A DNA stretch of 64,000 nucleotides, taken from positions 1 to 64,000 of the forward strand of contig CALIZH010000382.1 of assembly GCA_938028585.1 (NCBI GenBank). The letters are read 5' to 3'. A program made the position numbers and the translations under genes. The stretch is from an uncultured Actinomyces sp. GTDB taxonomy: Bacteria; Actinomycetota; Actinomycetes; Actinomycetales; Actinomycetaceae. Under the pieces are notes generated by a model, which saw only the letters and a list, made by a program, of their open reading frames with translations, searched no databases and was not told the DNA's origin. This document shows positions 1 to 7,181 of this stretch, piece after piece; position 1 is the first letter of the stretch, and each line of letters begins with the position of its first letter.

Positions 1-518
1 GAAGCGGAGCGAGACCACGACCGAAGGGCTGTCGGCTATGCCGACCGAAGGAGTACGCTTTGCGTACGACTGAGCCAGCCCCTCTTATGCCCTTTTATTC
101 CCACTCCACCGCCAGCGACCTCTAGGGAGCGTAAGGTGGGCAAAGTGGCGTAACAAAAGGGAAAACAGGCGGGACCACCCCCGGTTGTCCCACGGGTCGT
201 TGAGGCGGGACAGCCTCCGACACGCGGGACAACGCCTGCCTGTTTGCCCTGATCAGACGGGACTTAGGCAGGACACGGTGACGAGCTTGCTTGGCACCAG
301 TGTCCCGCCATGCGGCATCAGCCGCGAAACAGGGTGACGAACCGAGCGAGCGCAGGTTTGGCACACTGTTCTGGTTCCCGTCTTGTGGGGCCTGGAACAG
401 GGCCGTGTACGCCGTAAAGGAGCAGGGTGTAACCATGCTCCGTTGACACAATTCCAGGCTCTGAGGCGGCCTTCTAGGGGCCGTTTCAGAGACGTTTATT
501 CGTCTGTGCATCGACCCT
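1..518. other. Non-coding region with iterated GGGAC motifs
   Basis: I see no convincing gene. Two short perfect hairpins stand at 31-45 (GTCGGC/GCCGAC) and 54-68 (GTACGC/GCGTAC). From about 160 to 308 the motif GCGGGAC or its complement recurs six times in both orientations. The open frames here have no ribosome binding site and no recognisable protein features. The position next to the DnaA boxes suggests a replication or transfer control region, but this is inference. Confidence 0.5.
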
Positions 519-561
519 TTATACACAGACTTATCCACAGTGTGGATGAGGCTGTGGATAG
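519..561. other. DnaA-box cluster, candidate replication origin
   Basis: Two sites on the plus strand match the DnaA-box consensus TTWTNCACA exactly: TTATACACA at 519-527 and TTATCCACA at 531-539. Two more on the minus strand differ from TTATCCACA by one base (541-549 and 553-561). Four such sites in 43 bp are unlikely by chance. The flanks are full of inverted repeats and iterons and contain no gene, which fits an origin using the host DnaA. No initiator gene is visible in the window, so origin function is inferred. Confidence 0.6.
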
Positions 562-652
562 TACCCGGTGGGGATCCATCGGGTCTGAATACCCCCGGGT
601 GCATGTCCCCATGTACACAGACGAACATGTCGGCGAAGCCCCCATTAGCAGT

Positions 653-976
653 CCACCAGATGAGGTATCAGCATGGCGCGGCGTATGTGCAGTGCACATG
701 GGACGTGACATGCTTTTAGAGCTTGCTCTGGACTCATCTGGTGGGGTTGCACTGCCACATGGACCAGGGGCTTGCATAAGCCCTGTCACGGGCGTCTAGC
801 GCGTGACTGTAACAGGGGTGTGCGCACCCCTGTGTGCCACATTTTGCTGCTGTGTGTGCAGCAGCAGTATGTGCTTGGCCTGATGCAGGTTCCTGCGTCA
901 GCCTGGGTCACCTCGCGTGGCATCGCGAGGTGCATATGTATCACTCCGCATGAATAAAAAATAGGCACATGTGCCT
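653..976. repeat. Array of perfect inverted repeats (hairpin array)
   Basis: Consecutive hairpins with perfect or near-perfect stems: 653-664 with 733-744 (12 bp), enclosing 685-699 (6 bp) and 718-729 (5 bp); 785-807 (6 bp); 813-832 (8 bp, loop TGCG); 845-866 (8 bp); 880-901 (10 bp, one wobble); 909-932 (9 bp); and the 14-bp palindrome 963-976. No coding signal covers them. They lie between the DnaA boxes and the TGGTC repeats. They could be origin, oriT or single-strand-origin structure, or a structured RNA; I cannot tell which. Confidence 0.6.
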
Positions 977-1204
977 GTACCACGAGTTGCTGCGTGCCAG
1001 AAAACAGCTGGTAACTCGCGGGGTGCATGTGGGTGCTGTGCGCCTATGGTCGCGCCCTGGAATGTGCGCTCTTGGCGCGTCCATGTGGGTATGTAATAGC
1101 CGCTTGGGTAAGGTTGCGTCATGGTGGTGTTCCATCACCGCCAGCGCCGCCTATCGATGGTCATATTGCGCCTGTGAATGCACATCTCGTGGCGCAATGG
1201 TGGC
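977..1204. other. Non-coding spacer with one nested inverted repeat
   Basis: No gene is supported. A nested inverted repeat occupies 983-1018 (CGAGTT with AACTCG, enclosing CCAG with CTGG). It continues the structured tract to its left and leads into the TGGTC repeats on its right. Confidence 0.4.
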
Positions 1205-1575
1205 CTAAAACTGGTCACCATTGACCGTTATATGGTCACGATTAGACCAGATAAACGCCACGGTACGTGTGTGGTTCTTATCTGGTCATTATTAGACCAA
1301 TAAATGGTCTTTTAATGGGCTTTCTATGACCACCAGTACCGCGTGGTTCTTATCGGGTTCTTTAATGACCTAATGCTGGTCTAATAATGGGTTTTCTATG
1401 ACCATGCATTATGGTGGCGCAATGGTGACCAAAGAATGGTTCTTTGCTGGTCTCATAATGGGTCTATATTGGCGCGTTATTGACCAGCTCCAAACATGCT
1501 GCAATGGTGGGTCAAAGATGGCGCGATAATGGGTCAATGATGACCATGTAATGGCGCTTTGGTGACCACGAATAA
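1205..1575. repeat. TGGTC/GACCA repeat block, candidate centromere (parC)
   Basis: TGGTC or its complement GACCA occurs more than a dozen times in both orientations, mixed with TGGCGC. Two tandem copies of a roughly 73-bp unit starting GTGGTTCTTATC lie at about 1271-1342 and 1343-1415. The decamer GACCAGATAA (1245-1254) and its complement (1278-1287) recur exactly around the parR promoter at 11062-11071 and 11141-11150. ParR proteins usually bind the same repeats at the centromere and at their own promoter, so this block is the best candidate for a centromere placed far from the par genes. Replication iterons are the main alternative. Confidence 0.55.
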
Positions 1576-1636
1576 TCAACGTAGAGCGCCTGCTCTTTGG
1601 TCGCTTCTTGTTCTTCGGCTGGTCTGCGCAGTACGT

Positions 1637-1692
1637 TATAATTCAACGAGCCTGTATGTACTGTACGTAGAGGCCATTGATCATGATCAATG
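1637..1692 (+). promoter_or_regulatory. Promoter and 18-bp palindrome upstream of GH16 gene
   Basis: A consensus -10 hexamer TATAAT lies at 1637-1642; no clear -35 is visible. A perfect 18-bp palindrome at 1675-1692, with core TGATCATGATCA, sits between the -10 and the start codon, a good place for an operator. A related GATCAT.ATGATC palindrome lies upstream of the ssb gene at 17567-17581. Confidence 0.5.
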
Positions 1693-1729
1693 ACATAACT
1701 GAAAGATTAGAAAGAGAGGTGTGGTCTTG

Positions 1730-3172
1730 ATGAAGACCTCTCGTCAATCCACTCGATCAGGTTTGAGCAAGCTGCCGCTCATGGCAGTGATGACTGTAGC
1801 GATGGGCGCATCTGTTGCAGTGATGCCCATGTCTGCTGCAACAGCGGCAACTGTCGCGCCAGCGAATGCGGATAGCGCTGCGTCGCTACCCACTGTTGTA
1901 TCAAGTGACTACAAGATGACGTTCCACGATGAGTTCGACGGAACCAAGCTCGATACCACCAAGTGGGGCTATCAGTACGGCTGCTTCGATCCCGCGCAGC
2001 ATTCCCAGGCCCAGTACACCGACAGCCCCGATAACGTCTCAGTGCGAGACGGGGCTCTGCACCTGACGGCCAGGTACTCGCCGATGAAGACCAAGTGGGA
2101 CGGCACTCAGATCCCGCGCACGTGCAAGCACGGTAATACGACCTATGATGCGCCGTTCACGTCCGGCATGATCACGACGAAGACCAAGGACGGCAAGGTG
2201 CTGTATGCGGCGCCGGGCACGGGTTTTTATGCTGAGGCGCGTATCAAGCTGCCGAGTGCACGTCCATCGTGGTCGGCGTTTTGGGGCACCGGCACCAAGG
2301 GCGCGTATCCTGCGAACGGCGAGATCGACGTGTTCGAGTCCAAGGGCTATGATCCGACGCACTTGATGAGTAACGTGCACACTCCCCGGATCGGTGATCC
2401 GAAGAAGACCACCCAGCATCAGGGCATGATGAAGGGTGACACGGCCTCGTCGCAAAGTGAGTTCCATACCTACGGTGTGCGCAAGACGAGCGATGCTATT
2501 GAGTTCTACTTCGACGGTCAGAAGACGCACACCGTGAAAATGAGCGACATCAAGGGTGATAACCCGTTCCTTGACAAGGACAATAACCTGGTGTTGATGC
2601 TCAACCAGATGGTGGGCGGAAGCTACTTGGCGAAGCAGAGTAACTGGTCTGATAAGACCTTTGTCGATGCGACCAAGTACGCTGATGACTACAAGAACGC
2701 TGACGGCGCTGGTGCGACCATGTATGTTGACTACGTGCGCGTGTATGAGCCGAAGACTGAGGCTGACAAGCCTGCTCCGTCTGAGACTCCGGCACCGTCT
2801 GTCACACCTGCGCAACCTGAGCCGAGCGTAACTCCTGCCCCGGCTCCTGCTCCTGTGCAGCCCAAGCCTGAACCGTCACAGGCTACAAAGCCTGCTCAGC
2901 CGGTGACGCCTGCGCCAGCTCCTGCCAAGCCAGAGCCGACTCAGCCAGCACCTACACCCACTCCTACCCCTGTGCAGCCGTCTCCCTCTCAGTCGGTAAA
3001 CCAGAGCGCCCAGCCTGAGCAGAGCGCAACACCTACCCAGCCCCAGAAGCCTAAGTCGAAGAAGCCTAGCGCTGATCGGAAAGTGACCACAATTGTCTAC
3101 TCGTGGTATCACTCGGTTGTTGTCATTTGGCATGGCTTCCGTAAGTGGGTCATCACCGTGTGGCTGTGGTGA
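1730..3172 (+). CDS. Secreted GH16 glycoside hydrolase (endo-beta-glucanase-like)
   Basis: 480 residues. The family cleaves beta-1,3 or mixed-linked glucans and galactans; the substrate here is unknown. An Ala-rich signal peptide spans about residues 1-43. The catalytic domain (about 55-345) contains GEIDVFE, where Glu198 would be the nucleophile, Asp200 the helper and Glu203 the acid/base. A Pro/Ala/Thr/Gln linker (about 346-440) follows, then a basic KSKK patch and two hydrophobic stretches at the C-terminus with no sorting motif. Start: GTG at 1721 is in frame, but the GAGAGG site is well spaced only for the ATG at 1730. The gene stands alone between its own promoter and terminator. The anchor-like tail is unusual for GH16. 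Confidence 0.85.
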   Translation: MKTSRQSTRSGLSKLPLMAVMTVAMGASVAVMPMSAATAATVAPANADSAASLPTVVSSDYKMTFHDEFDGTKLDTTKWGYQYGCFDPAQHSQAQYTDSPDNVSVRDGALHLTARYSPMKTKWDGTQIPRTCKHGNTTYDAPFTSGMITTKTKDGKVLYAAPGTGFYAEARIKLPSARPSWSAFWGTGTKGAYPANGEIDVFESKGYDPTHLMSNVHTPRIGDPKKTTQHQGMMKGDTASSQSEFHTYGVRKTSDAIEFYFDGQKTHTVKMSDIKGDNPFLDKDNNLVLMLNQMVGGSYLAKQSNWSDKTFVDATKYADDYKNADGAGATMYVDYVRVYEPKTEADKPAPSETPAPSVTPAQPEPSVTPAPAPAPVQPKPEPSQATKPAQPVTPAPAPAKPEPTQPAPTPTPTPVQPSPSQSVNQSAQPEQSATPTQPQKPKSKKPSADRKVTTIVYSWYHSVVVIWHGFRKWVITVWLW

Positions 3173-3192
3173 TTGCCTGATCGATTAAAAAG

Positions 3193-3246
3193 AAAGCCCC
3201 TACGGGATAGGCACCGCACTGAGCAGTACCGACCCGTAGGGGCTTT
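3193..3246 (+). terminator. Terminator of the GH16 gene
   Basis: A 14-bp perfect stem (AAAGCCCCTACGGG at 3193-3206 with its complement at 3233-3246) lies 20 bases after the stop codon. The A-rich 5' arm makes it usable on the minus strand too. Confidence 0.8.
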
Positions 3247-3516
3247 GTGTAAGAGGCAACTCTTCGTCCCAACGTCTCAGGAAAGAAGGGTCTAACATAG
3301 ACATAAGCACACAGTCAGTGTCTACAGTTCATCTTCCGAGCCTTGTGTCAAGGCTCAGTGAACTGAAAAGAAAACCCCGCCCATGCAACAGCATGAGCGG
3401 GGCTTTTTGTGAACTGTGTCTACTGTATTCAGTTATTGTCTGCCAGCAACAGGAGATTGGTAAGCTCAGGCAGGAGAGCTGTACCAGTACTGCAACCGGG
3501 GCGCTTTTGCGCCCGC
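3247..3516. other. Structured intergenic region with two hairpins
   Basis: No gene is visible. A hairpin at 3326-3365 pairs AGTTCA with TGAACT outside and GAGCCTTG with CAAGGCTC inside. It is followed by a terminator-like stem (CCCCGC 3375-3380 with GCGGGG 3397-3402, then CTTTTT). The outer flanks AGTGTCTACAGTTCA and TGAACTGTGTCTACT form a larger imperfect inverted repeat. A promoter for a short RNA is not evident. Confidence 0.45.
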
Positions 3517-3777
3517 TTACCCAGCGTATTCGTACTCGTAGTACTCACGCGCACTACGGTAGTATCCCTGGAGCGAGCGACGGAATTCCTGGCGCTTGCG
3601 GCGCTTGTTCGCACGGCGAGCCGCAAGGCGAGCATGTCCGGGCGCGTCACCGCAACACGGGCAATCGCGGCCACCGGGACCGCACGGGCAGGCATCACCG
3701 ATCATGATGTCCATGGTCGCCAGAGCGAAAGAGTCGTCGAGGGTGTGCATCTGTGAGCGCTTGTTACGACGGGGCGT
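3517..3777 (-). CDS. Small Cys-rich, basic-tail protein, possible non-AUG start
   Basis: Function unknown. The frame encodes five closely spaced Cys (CPCG, CPCCG), then an Arg/Lys-rich segment and a Tyr-rich C-terminus, so a metal-binding nucleic-acid protein is possible. The first in-frame ATG (3748-3750) has no ribosome binding site. A good AAAGGA site lies at 3786-3791. The codons spaced correctly from it are ATC (3778-3780) and ACG (3775-3777), with no ATG or GTG; I give the ACG as the start. The neighbouring gene has the same leader layout with an ATG at that place, so a mutated or non-canonical start is likely. It follows the next gene upstream in the same direction with little spacing. 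Confidence 0.45.
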   Translation of the reverse strand, partial: TPRRNKRSQMHTLDDSFALATMDIMIGDACPCGPGGRDCPCCGDAPGHARLAARRANKRRKRQEFRRSLQGYYRSAREYYEYEYAG

Positions 3778-3798
3778 GATGATAATCCTTTGTATTGT

Positions 3799-4353
3799 TT
3801 AGAGTTCGTAGGTTTGGAAACGGCGGGTTTGACGAGAGTAGAAGTGTAGCGGTTTTGCATCACTTGGACCCCACTCTTTAAGGGTTCGCTCTAGTTCCCA
3901 AATGGTGTAGCAAATCTCCTGCTCTACGCTTTCATCAGGGTTGGTGTACTTCTTTTTCCTGAGTGTTCCGTGATGACCTTGGTGACGGAGATCGAGGGCT
4001 GCACGGCACTTACTGAGCAACACCTCGATCTCATGCTTGCTTGGATATACGCTGAGCGTATCGCGTGCAAGATCACTCAGGTGTGCCCACGTCATGATCG
4101 GCATCTCACATGGGGTACCGCTTCGCATCTCTCGCGTGGCGATGGTGCGTGCTTTGAGCCGTAAGCCTTTAACGATGCTGTTGATCCGGTCTGGGTCGTT
4201 GCGACCGATAATGGCGCGAGCTTGAGGGTAGAAGAACCCTTCGTTAATGACCTCAATGCGGTGCCCCAGCCGCATGTGATCCAAGCCTTGTTCGCCCTCT
4301 GGGTGAGTACGCACAAGGCATGAGGTCCAGTCCATGGTCCATGGCTTGAGCAT
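3799..4353 (-). CDS. Hypothetical protein, 184 aa
   Basis: I do not recognise this family. The start is firm: AAAGGA seven bases before the ATG. The protein is soluble and mixed-charge, with a basic RKKK patch around residue 131 and His/Arg-rich segments. It is the largest of the right-hand members of the minus-strand array and follows the gene ending at 4372 by 18 bases, so the two may be co-transcribed. Confidence 0.6.
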   Translation of the reverse strand: MLKPWTMDWTSCLVRTHPEGEQGLDHMRLGHRIEVINEGFFYPQARAIIGRNDPDRINSIVKGLRLKARTIATREMRSGTPCEMPIMTWAHLSDLARDTLSVYPSKHEIEVLLSKCRAALDLRHQGHHGTLRKKKYTNPDESVEQEICYTIWELERTLKEWGPSDAKPLHFYSRQTRRFQTYEL

Positions 4354-4371
4354 GGTGGTGTCCTTTGTATT

Positions 4372-4791
4372 TTAGATGGATGTGACAGGGACGCTCGTGA
4401 CTGACCACAATGAGTCAGAGCACCACTTGCGTGCATCGTCCCAGTCGGGCCTCAGATCAAACGGCGCAAGCAGCGCCGTGATGAAGCGGTGCAGGTGCTT
4501 GGTCGTCGTGCGCGAGTGGTCGAACGCGTCTTTGCACACTCGGATCGTGGGAATACGCACCGAGTAGGGGTGGAACGTCACGAACGCGACGAGGGTTCGG
4601 TACGAGTACACACGGTACTCACAGATCAGTTCGTCATCGATCGTAATGTCGTGACGGACGATGGTGAAGCGCCCGCCAGCCATCGGGATGATGCCCTCGG
4701 GTCGATCATTGATGATCTCCCAGGCGGCTTCGTCGATCTCTTTGAGAATGGGCGTGTGCTTGCCTTGGAAGTCTGCGGATGAGTATTCCAT
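4372..4791 (-). CDS. Hypothetical protein, 139 aa
   Basis: Unrecognised soluble protein. The start has a GAAGGA site in good position. Its 5' leader (4792-4930) closely resembles the leader of the gene starting at 5944, including a CGTC-TTTC-GACG hairpin and a terminator stem, although the two proteins do not look related. This suggests that leader and gene move or duplicate as cassettes. Confidence 0.6.
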   Translation of the reverse strand: MEYSSADFQGKHTPILKEIDEAAWEIINDRPEGIIPMAGGRFTIVRHDITIDDELICEYRVYSYRTLVAFVTFHPYSVRIPTIRVCKDAFDHSRTTTKHLHRFITALLAPFDLRPDWDDARKWCSDSLWSVTSVPVTSI

Positions 4792-4932
4792 AATGGTTCC
4801 TTCTGAATAAGAGAGGGGATAGGGATAGAGAATTGTTCTATCAATTCCGTTATCGGGACGTCGAAAGACGGCCTGAGAAAATACACCCCTTTGCTAAGCG
4901 AGTACTCAGTAAAGGGGTGCGTGGGGTTGGTG
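4792..4932 (-). repeat. Duplicated leader region, copy A
   Basis: About 125 bases upstream of the gene starting at 4791 align along their whole length with 5945-6076, upstream of the gene starting at 5944. Shared parts in order: a TTCTGARTAAGAGA block, TGTTCTATC, the short hairpin CGTC/GACG (4859-4870; copy B 6006-6019), the ACACCCCTTT terminator stem, and a trailing GTGGGGTTGG. Confidence 0.7.
4876..4919 (-). terminator. Terminator between array genes
   Basis: CACCCCTTT (4884-4892) pairs perfectly with AAAGGGGTG (4911-4919). Read on the minus strand the stem is followed by TATTTTCT, as expected for an intrinsic terminator of the gene at 4938-5354. Confidence 0.7.
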
Positions 4933-4937
4933 GCATA

Positions 4938-5354
4938 TCACCAGGATGCCTGGTAGATGAAGGGTCCGGGGTAGCGCTCCGGGTGGGTGACGATAGGCTT
5001 GAGAGCCTTGACGGTTTTCTTGAGATCCTCAATGTACCATTCGTCGTAATCGGTGCTACCGAAGAAGAATCCTGAGTGTGTCGGCAGAAGATCGTGGGCG
5101 ATGTTCTTATCGATGCTCGTTCCATCGGCATTAGGCCCGCTGATGAGAATCGTCTCGCAACGCCAGACGAGATCTGTTAGAGCATCGATCGAGACCTGGA
5201 TCGGTTGGCACTCGTCAACGCCGTCAGCGCATGTGTCAATGAAGAACTTGTGGATCGCGTTGGCCTTGCGCCAGTACATGTGTTCATTCAGCGTGGGCTT
5301 TCCGGGGATACTATCTGCGATGCGCCGGTAGTCGAGGAACATATCAAGCCCCAT
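4938..5354 (-). CDS. Conserved phage/plasmid protein of the GLDM-YWRKAN type
   Basis: 138 residues. It has the hallmarks of a small family common in phages and mobile elements: an N-terminal GLDMFL, the motif YWRKANAIHKFF near residues 27-38, and SGFFFGSTDYDEWY in the C-terminal half. The function of the family is not known to me. The start has an AAGGAGG site. It stands in the minus-strand array with a perfect 13-bp stem-loop directly upstream and a terminator downstream. The phage-like family supports an accessory role. Confidence 0.7.
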   Translation of the reverse strand: MGLDMFLDYRRIADSIPGKPTLNEHMYWRKANAIHKFFIDTCADGVDECQPIQVSIDALTDLVWRCETILISGPNADGTSIDKNIAHDLLPTHSGFFFGSTDYDEWYIEDLKKTVKALKPIVTHPERYPGPFIYQASW

Positions 5355-5385
5355 GGTGTGGGCCTCCTTTATATAGAGATGTGAA

Positions 5386-5419
5386 GCAACCCCCGTGAAT
5401 AGGGTGTCACGGGGGTTGC
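5386..5419 (-). terminator. Perfect 13-bp stem-loop between array genes
   Basis: GCAACCCCCGTGA (5386-5398) pairs without mismatch with TCACGGGGGTTGC (5407-5419), loop 8 bases. It follows the stop of the gene 5444-5944 on the minus strand. There is no strong U tract, so it may be a terminator or a processing/stability element. Confidence 0.55.
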
Positions 5420-5443
5420 ATATGGGGTTGGTCGGACGATGTT

Positions 5444-5944
5444 TCAGCCCATGACGCTCAGGCGCGAAATGACCTTGTCCAGGCCGTCCTTATCGAGTGG
5501 GTACACCACGTCGCGCTTCGAGATATCACGGTAGGTGAAGTCGGAAGGCAATACGTAGAGCGTGTGGCACCTGGGGCTAGTGCGGTCGGTGAGATCAATG
5601 ATGGGAACATAGGGCTGTTCGTGCGAGTAGATCTGGCTGTGGATCTCCAGCTTCGCATCAAGCAGCGGCTTACCACTCTCCATGGCGAAGGAGAAGGGCG
5701 TTAGCCCTGATCCGAGTTCCCCGTCGTCTCCGCGCGTGAAGGCACGGGCGAGGATACGGGTGAAGTAGGCTGGATCATCGACGCGGTTCAAACCCACGTC
5801 GCGGCAGGTGGTCAACGCGTCGAGAATGGCAACAGTGCCTCCCCAGTGGGAGTACATGGACAGTCCGGTGACGAGATCGAAGCCAGAGCACTCAGGTAGT
5901 TCTTGGCGGTCTGTGATGATGAGGAATGAGGAGCGGTCTCCCAT
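5444..5944 (-). CDS. Hypothetical protein, 166 aa
   Basis: Unrecognised soluble protein. An upstream in-frame extension exists, but the AGAAAGAAG site fits the ATG at 5944 and the extension would cover the duplicated leader. The sequence begins MGDRSSFLIITDR and has a segment GLSMYSHWGG near residue 27. Segments of this kind occur in small phage proteins of unknown role; I make no functional call. Confidence 0.6.
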   Translation of the reverse strand: MGDRSSFLIITDRQELPECSGFDLVTGLSMYSHWGGTVAILDALTTCRDVGLNRVDDPAYFTRILARAFTRGDDGELGSGLTPFSFAMESGKPLLDAKLEIHSQIYSHEQPYVPIIDLTDRTSPRCHTLYVLPSDFTYRDISKRDVVYPLDKDGLDKVISRLSVMG

Positions 5945-6076
5945 GATGGTTCTTCTTTCTGAGTAAGAGATGGATAGAGGGTGTTCTATCGGTTTGACGA
6001 TCGGGGCGTCGAAAGACGCTCTGTAACAACACCCCTTTACCCAGGCATGAGCGCTGGGCAAAGGGGTGTGGGGTTG
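5945..6076 (-). repeat. Duplicated leader region, copy B
   Basis: Second copy of the leader described at 4792-4932. It contains the hairpin GCGTC/GACGC at 6006-6019 and the longer terminator stem at 6030-6068. Stem sequences differ between the copies while pairing is kept. Confidence 0.7.
6030..6068 (-). terminator. 15-bp stem-loop between array genes
   Basis: CACCCCTTT and CCCAG (6030-6044) pair with CTGGG and AAAGGGGTG (6054-6068), one internal mismatch. It follows the stop of the gene 6079-6711 on the minus strand. Confidence 0.6.
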
Positions 6077-6078
6077 GG

Positions 6079-6711
6079 TCAGTCGCTGGGCTGAGCGTCC
6101 TTGACTAGCCTCATGAGATGGTCGATGCCGTAGCGCAAGAATTCCTTTTCGGCGTGTTCTGGCATACCGTCGATGCGGTAATTGTCCATGACGTCGGTAT
6201 TGATGAGTGAGTTGCTCTCGATAGCGAGCTGGACACCGAGCTGGATCGCGAGGCAGCGGAGTACTGCAATGGCAGCGCCACTTGTGAGGTAGTACTCACG
6301 TTGATCACATGCATACTTGCCATCGATCGTTTTGATGACATCGAGGTTCCATTCCAACGGAATGTATCGAGTGTGGTACTCGGTGTGGTAATGACCCAGG
6401 AGTACAGATGCCGACAGTAGTGTTGATCTGCTCGGCGTGTCCAGGTCCCCTTTGATATCGTTCTTGACGAGGATAGTCAGGAGCGTACGATCGAGGCCAC
6501 GTAGCTTATGTCTTGGAACGAACTCTGTATGTACTTCGTGTGTGGCGCCATCCCAATCCATATCGGTGATACGTTTGACGTCGAAGTAAAGTTCGTTGCT
6601 ATTATCGATCATCGGAATTTCTAACAGGAGTATGTCGGTCGTGTTTCGCGTGAGGTCTTGCATCTGAGTCTTGAGATCGAGAGGGCGATCGCTCATGTGC
6701 GAAAGTTGCAT
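6079..6711 (-). CDS. Hypothetical protein, 210 aa
   Basis: Unrecognised soluble, slightly acidic protein. I chose the ATG at 6711 because AAAGGA lies six bases upstream; the longer frame would run into the stem-loop at 6741-6787. No domain or motif is evident. It is one of five consecutive minus-strand genes each separated by a stem-loop. Confidence 0.6.
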   Translation of the reverse strand: MQLSHMSDRPLDLKTQMQDLTRNTTDILLLEIPMIDNSNELYFDVKRITDMDWDGATHEVHTEFVPRHKLRGLDRTLLTILVKNDIKGDLDTPSRSTLLSASVLLGHYHTEYHTRYIPLEWNLDVIKTIDGKYACDQREYYLTSGAAIAVLRCLAIQLGVQLAIESNSLINTDVMDNYRIDGMPEHAEKEFLRYGIDHLMRLVKDAQPSD

Positions 6712-6740
6712 GATTAGTCCTTTGGTTGATACGTAGATAA

Positions 6741-6787
6741 ACCAACCTCTCCAACGCACAGGGTTTCTATGCGCTGGAGAGGTTGGT
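6741..6787 (-). terminator. 18-bp stem-loop between array genes
   Basis: ACCAACCTCTCCA and CGCA (6741-6758) pair with TGCG and TGGAGAGGTTGGT (6770-6787), one mismatch. It separates the gene ending at 6794 from the gene starting at 6711. Confidence 0.6.
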
Positions 6788-6793
6788 GCGGGT

Positions 6794-6979
6794 TTACTTG
6801 GTCTGAGCAGACTTATTCTGAGCCTGAGCCTCAGCCAGGCGCGCCTTAAGCTTCTTGATCGTCTTACGACGCTTCTTGTCGAGCAGGTCTTCGTAGGAGA
6901 GCGTGACAGCGATTCCGGTGAAGAAACCGATGCCTCCGGCGATGCCGATCCAAGCGAGAACTTCGGTAGAGGTGTACAT
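6794..6979 (-). CDS. Small single-span membrane protein with charged tail
   Basis: 61 residues. The start at 6979 has AAAGGA ten bases upstream; the longer frame has no such site. One transmembrane segment (about residues 8-29, Ile/Gly/Phe-rich) is followed by a Lys/Arg/Glu-rich helix likely to form a coiled coil. It sits right behind two other tiny genes and is probably translated from the same message. Function unknown. Confidence 0.65.
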   Translation of the reverse strand: MYTSTEVLAWIGIAGGIGFFTGIAVTLSYEDLLDKKRRKTIKKLKARLAEAQAQNKSAQTK

Positions 6980-6996
6980 AGGGGTGTGTCCTTTCT

Positions 6997-7065
6997 TTAG
7001 CGGCGCTTCTGTAAGTACAGAAGCGTGACGAACAGTCCGATGAGGAAACCGAGGGTGAAGTACAT
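6997..7065 (-). CDS. Tiny membrane peptide, 22 aa
   Basis: A 22-codon frame: an N-terminal MYF, a Gly/Leu/Phe/Val membrane span, then QKRR at the end. Its ATG overlaps the stop codon of the zinc-finger gene upstream (TGATG), and GGAGG precedes it by four bases, so translational coupling is expected. The layout matches the neighbouring 61-residue membrane protein (span plus basic end). Function unknown. Confidence 0.5.
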   Translation of the reverse strand: MYFTLGFLIGLFVTLLYLQKRR

Positions 7066-7181
7066 CAGTCCTCCATGCACTCGTCACAGTACACGGCTTC
7101 GGTGAGGTCCATGCAGGCGAGGGTCTTATCAGAGACGTGAGCAAAAACGTGCTTTCCGCATTCGGTGCAATCAATGAACAT
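7065..7181 (-). CDS. Small two-CxxC zinc-binding protein, 38 aa
   Basis: Encodes a 38-residue protein with CTEC near the N-terminus and CDEC at the C-terminus, the pattern of a four-Cys zinc knuckle. The start at 7181 has an AGAAAGAAG site; the longer open frame has no site. It is the first gene of a three-gene set with the two membrane peptides that follow. It may be a small nucleic-acid or protein adaptor; no family is assigned. Confidence 0.6.
   Translation of the reverse strand: MFIDCTECGKHVFAHVSDKTLACMDLTEAVYCDECMED

Noticed and set aside
653..976. CRISPR array
   Set aside because: The repeated units are different hairpins, not identical direct repeats with unique spacers, and no cas genes are present.
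122..1224. Several open frames of 60-168 codons on both strands at the left end
   Set aside because: They lack ribosome binding sites, overlap each other and run through hairpins and repeats; the composition does not look like protein.
1205..1575. CRISPR or simple tandem repeat
   Set aside because: The motif is short, occurs in both orientations and varies; it fits iterons or centromere sites better.
2039..2815. 258-codon minus-strand frame inside the GH16 gene
   Set aside because: It is a shadow frame of a gene with clear GH16 motifs.
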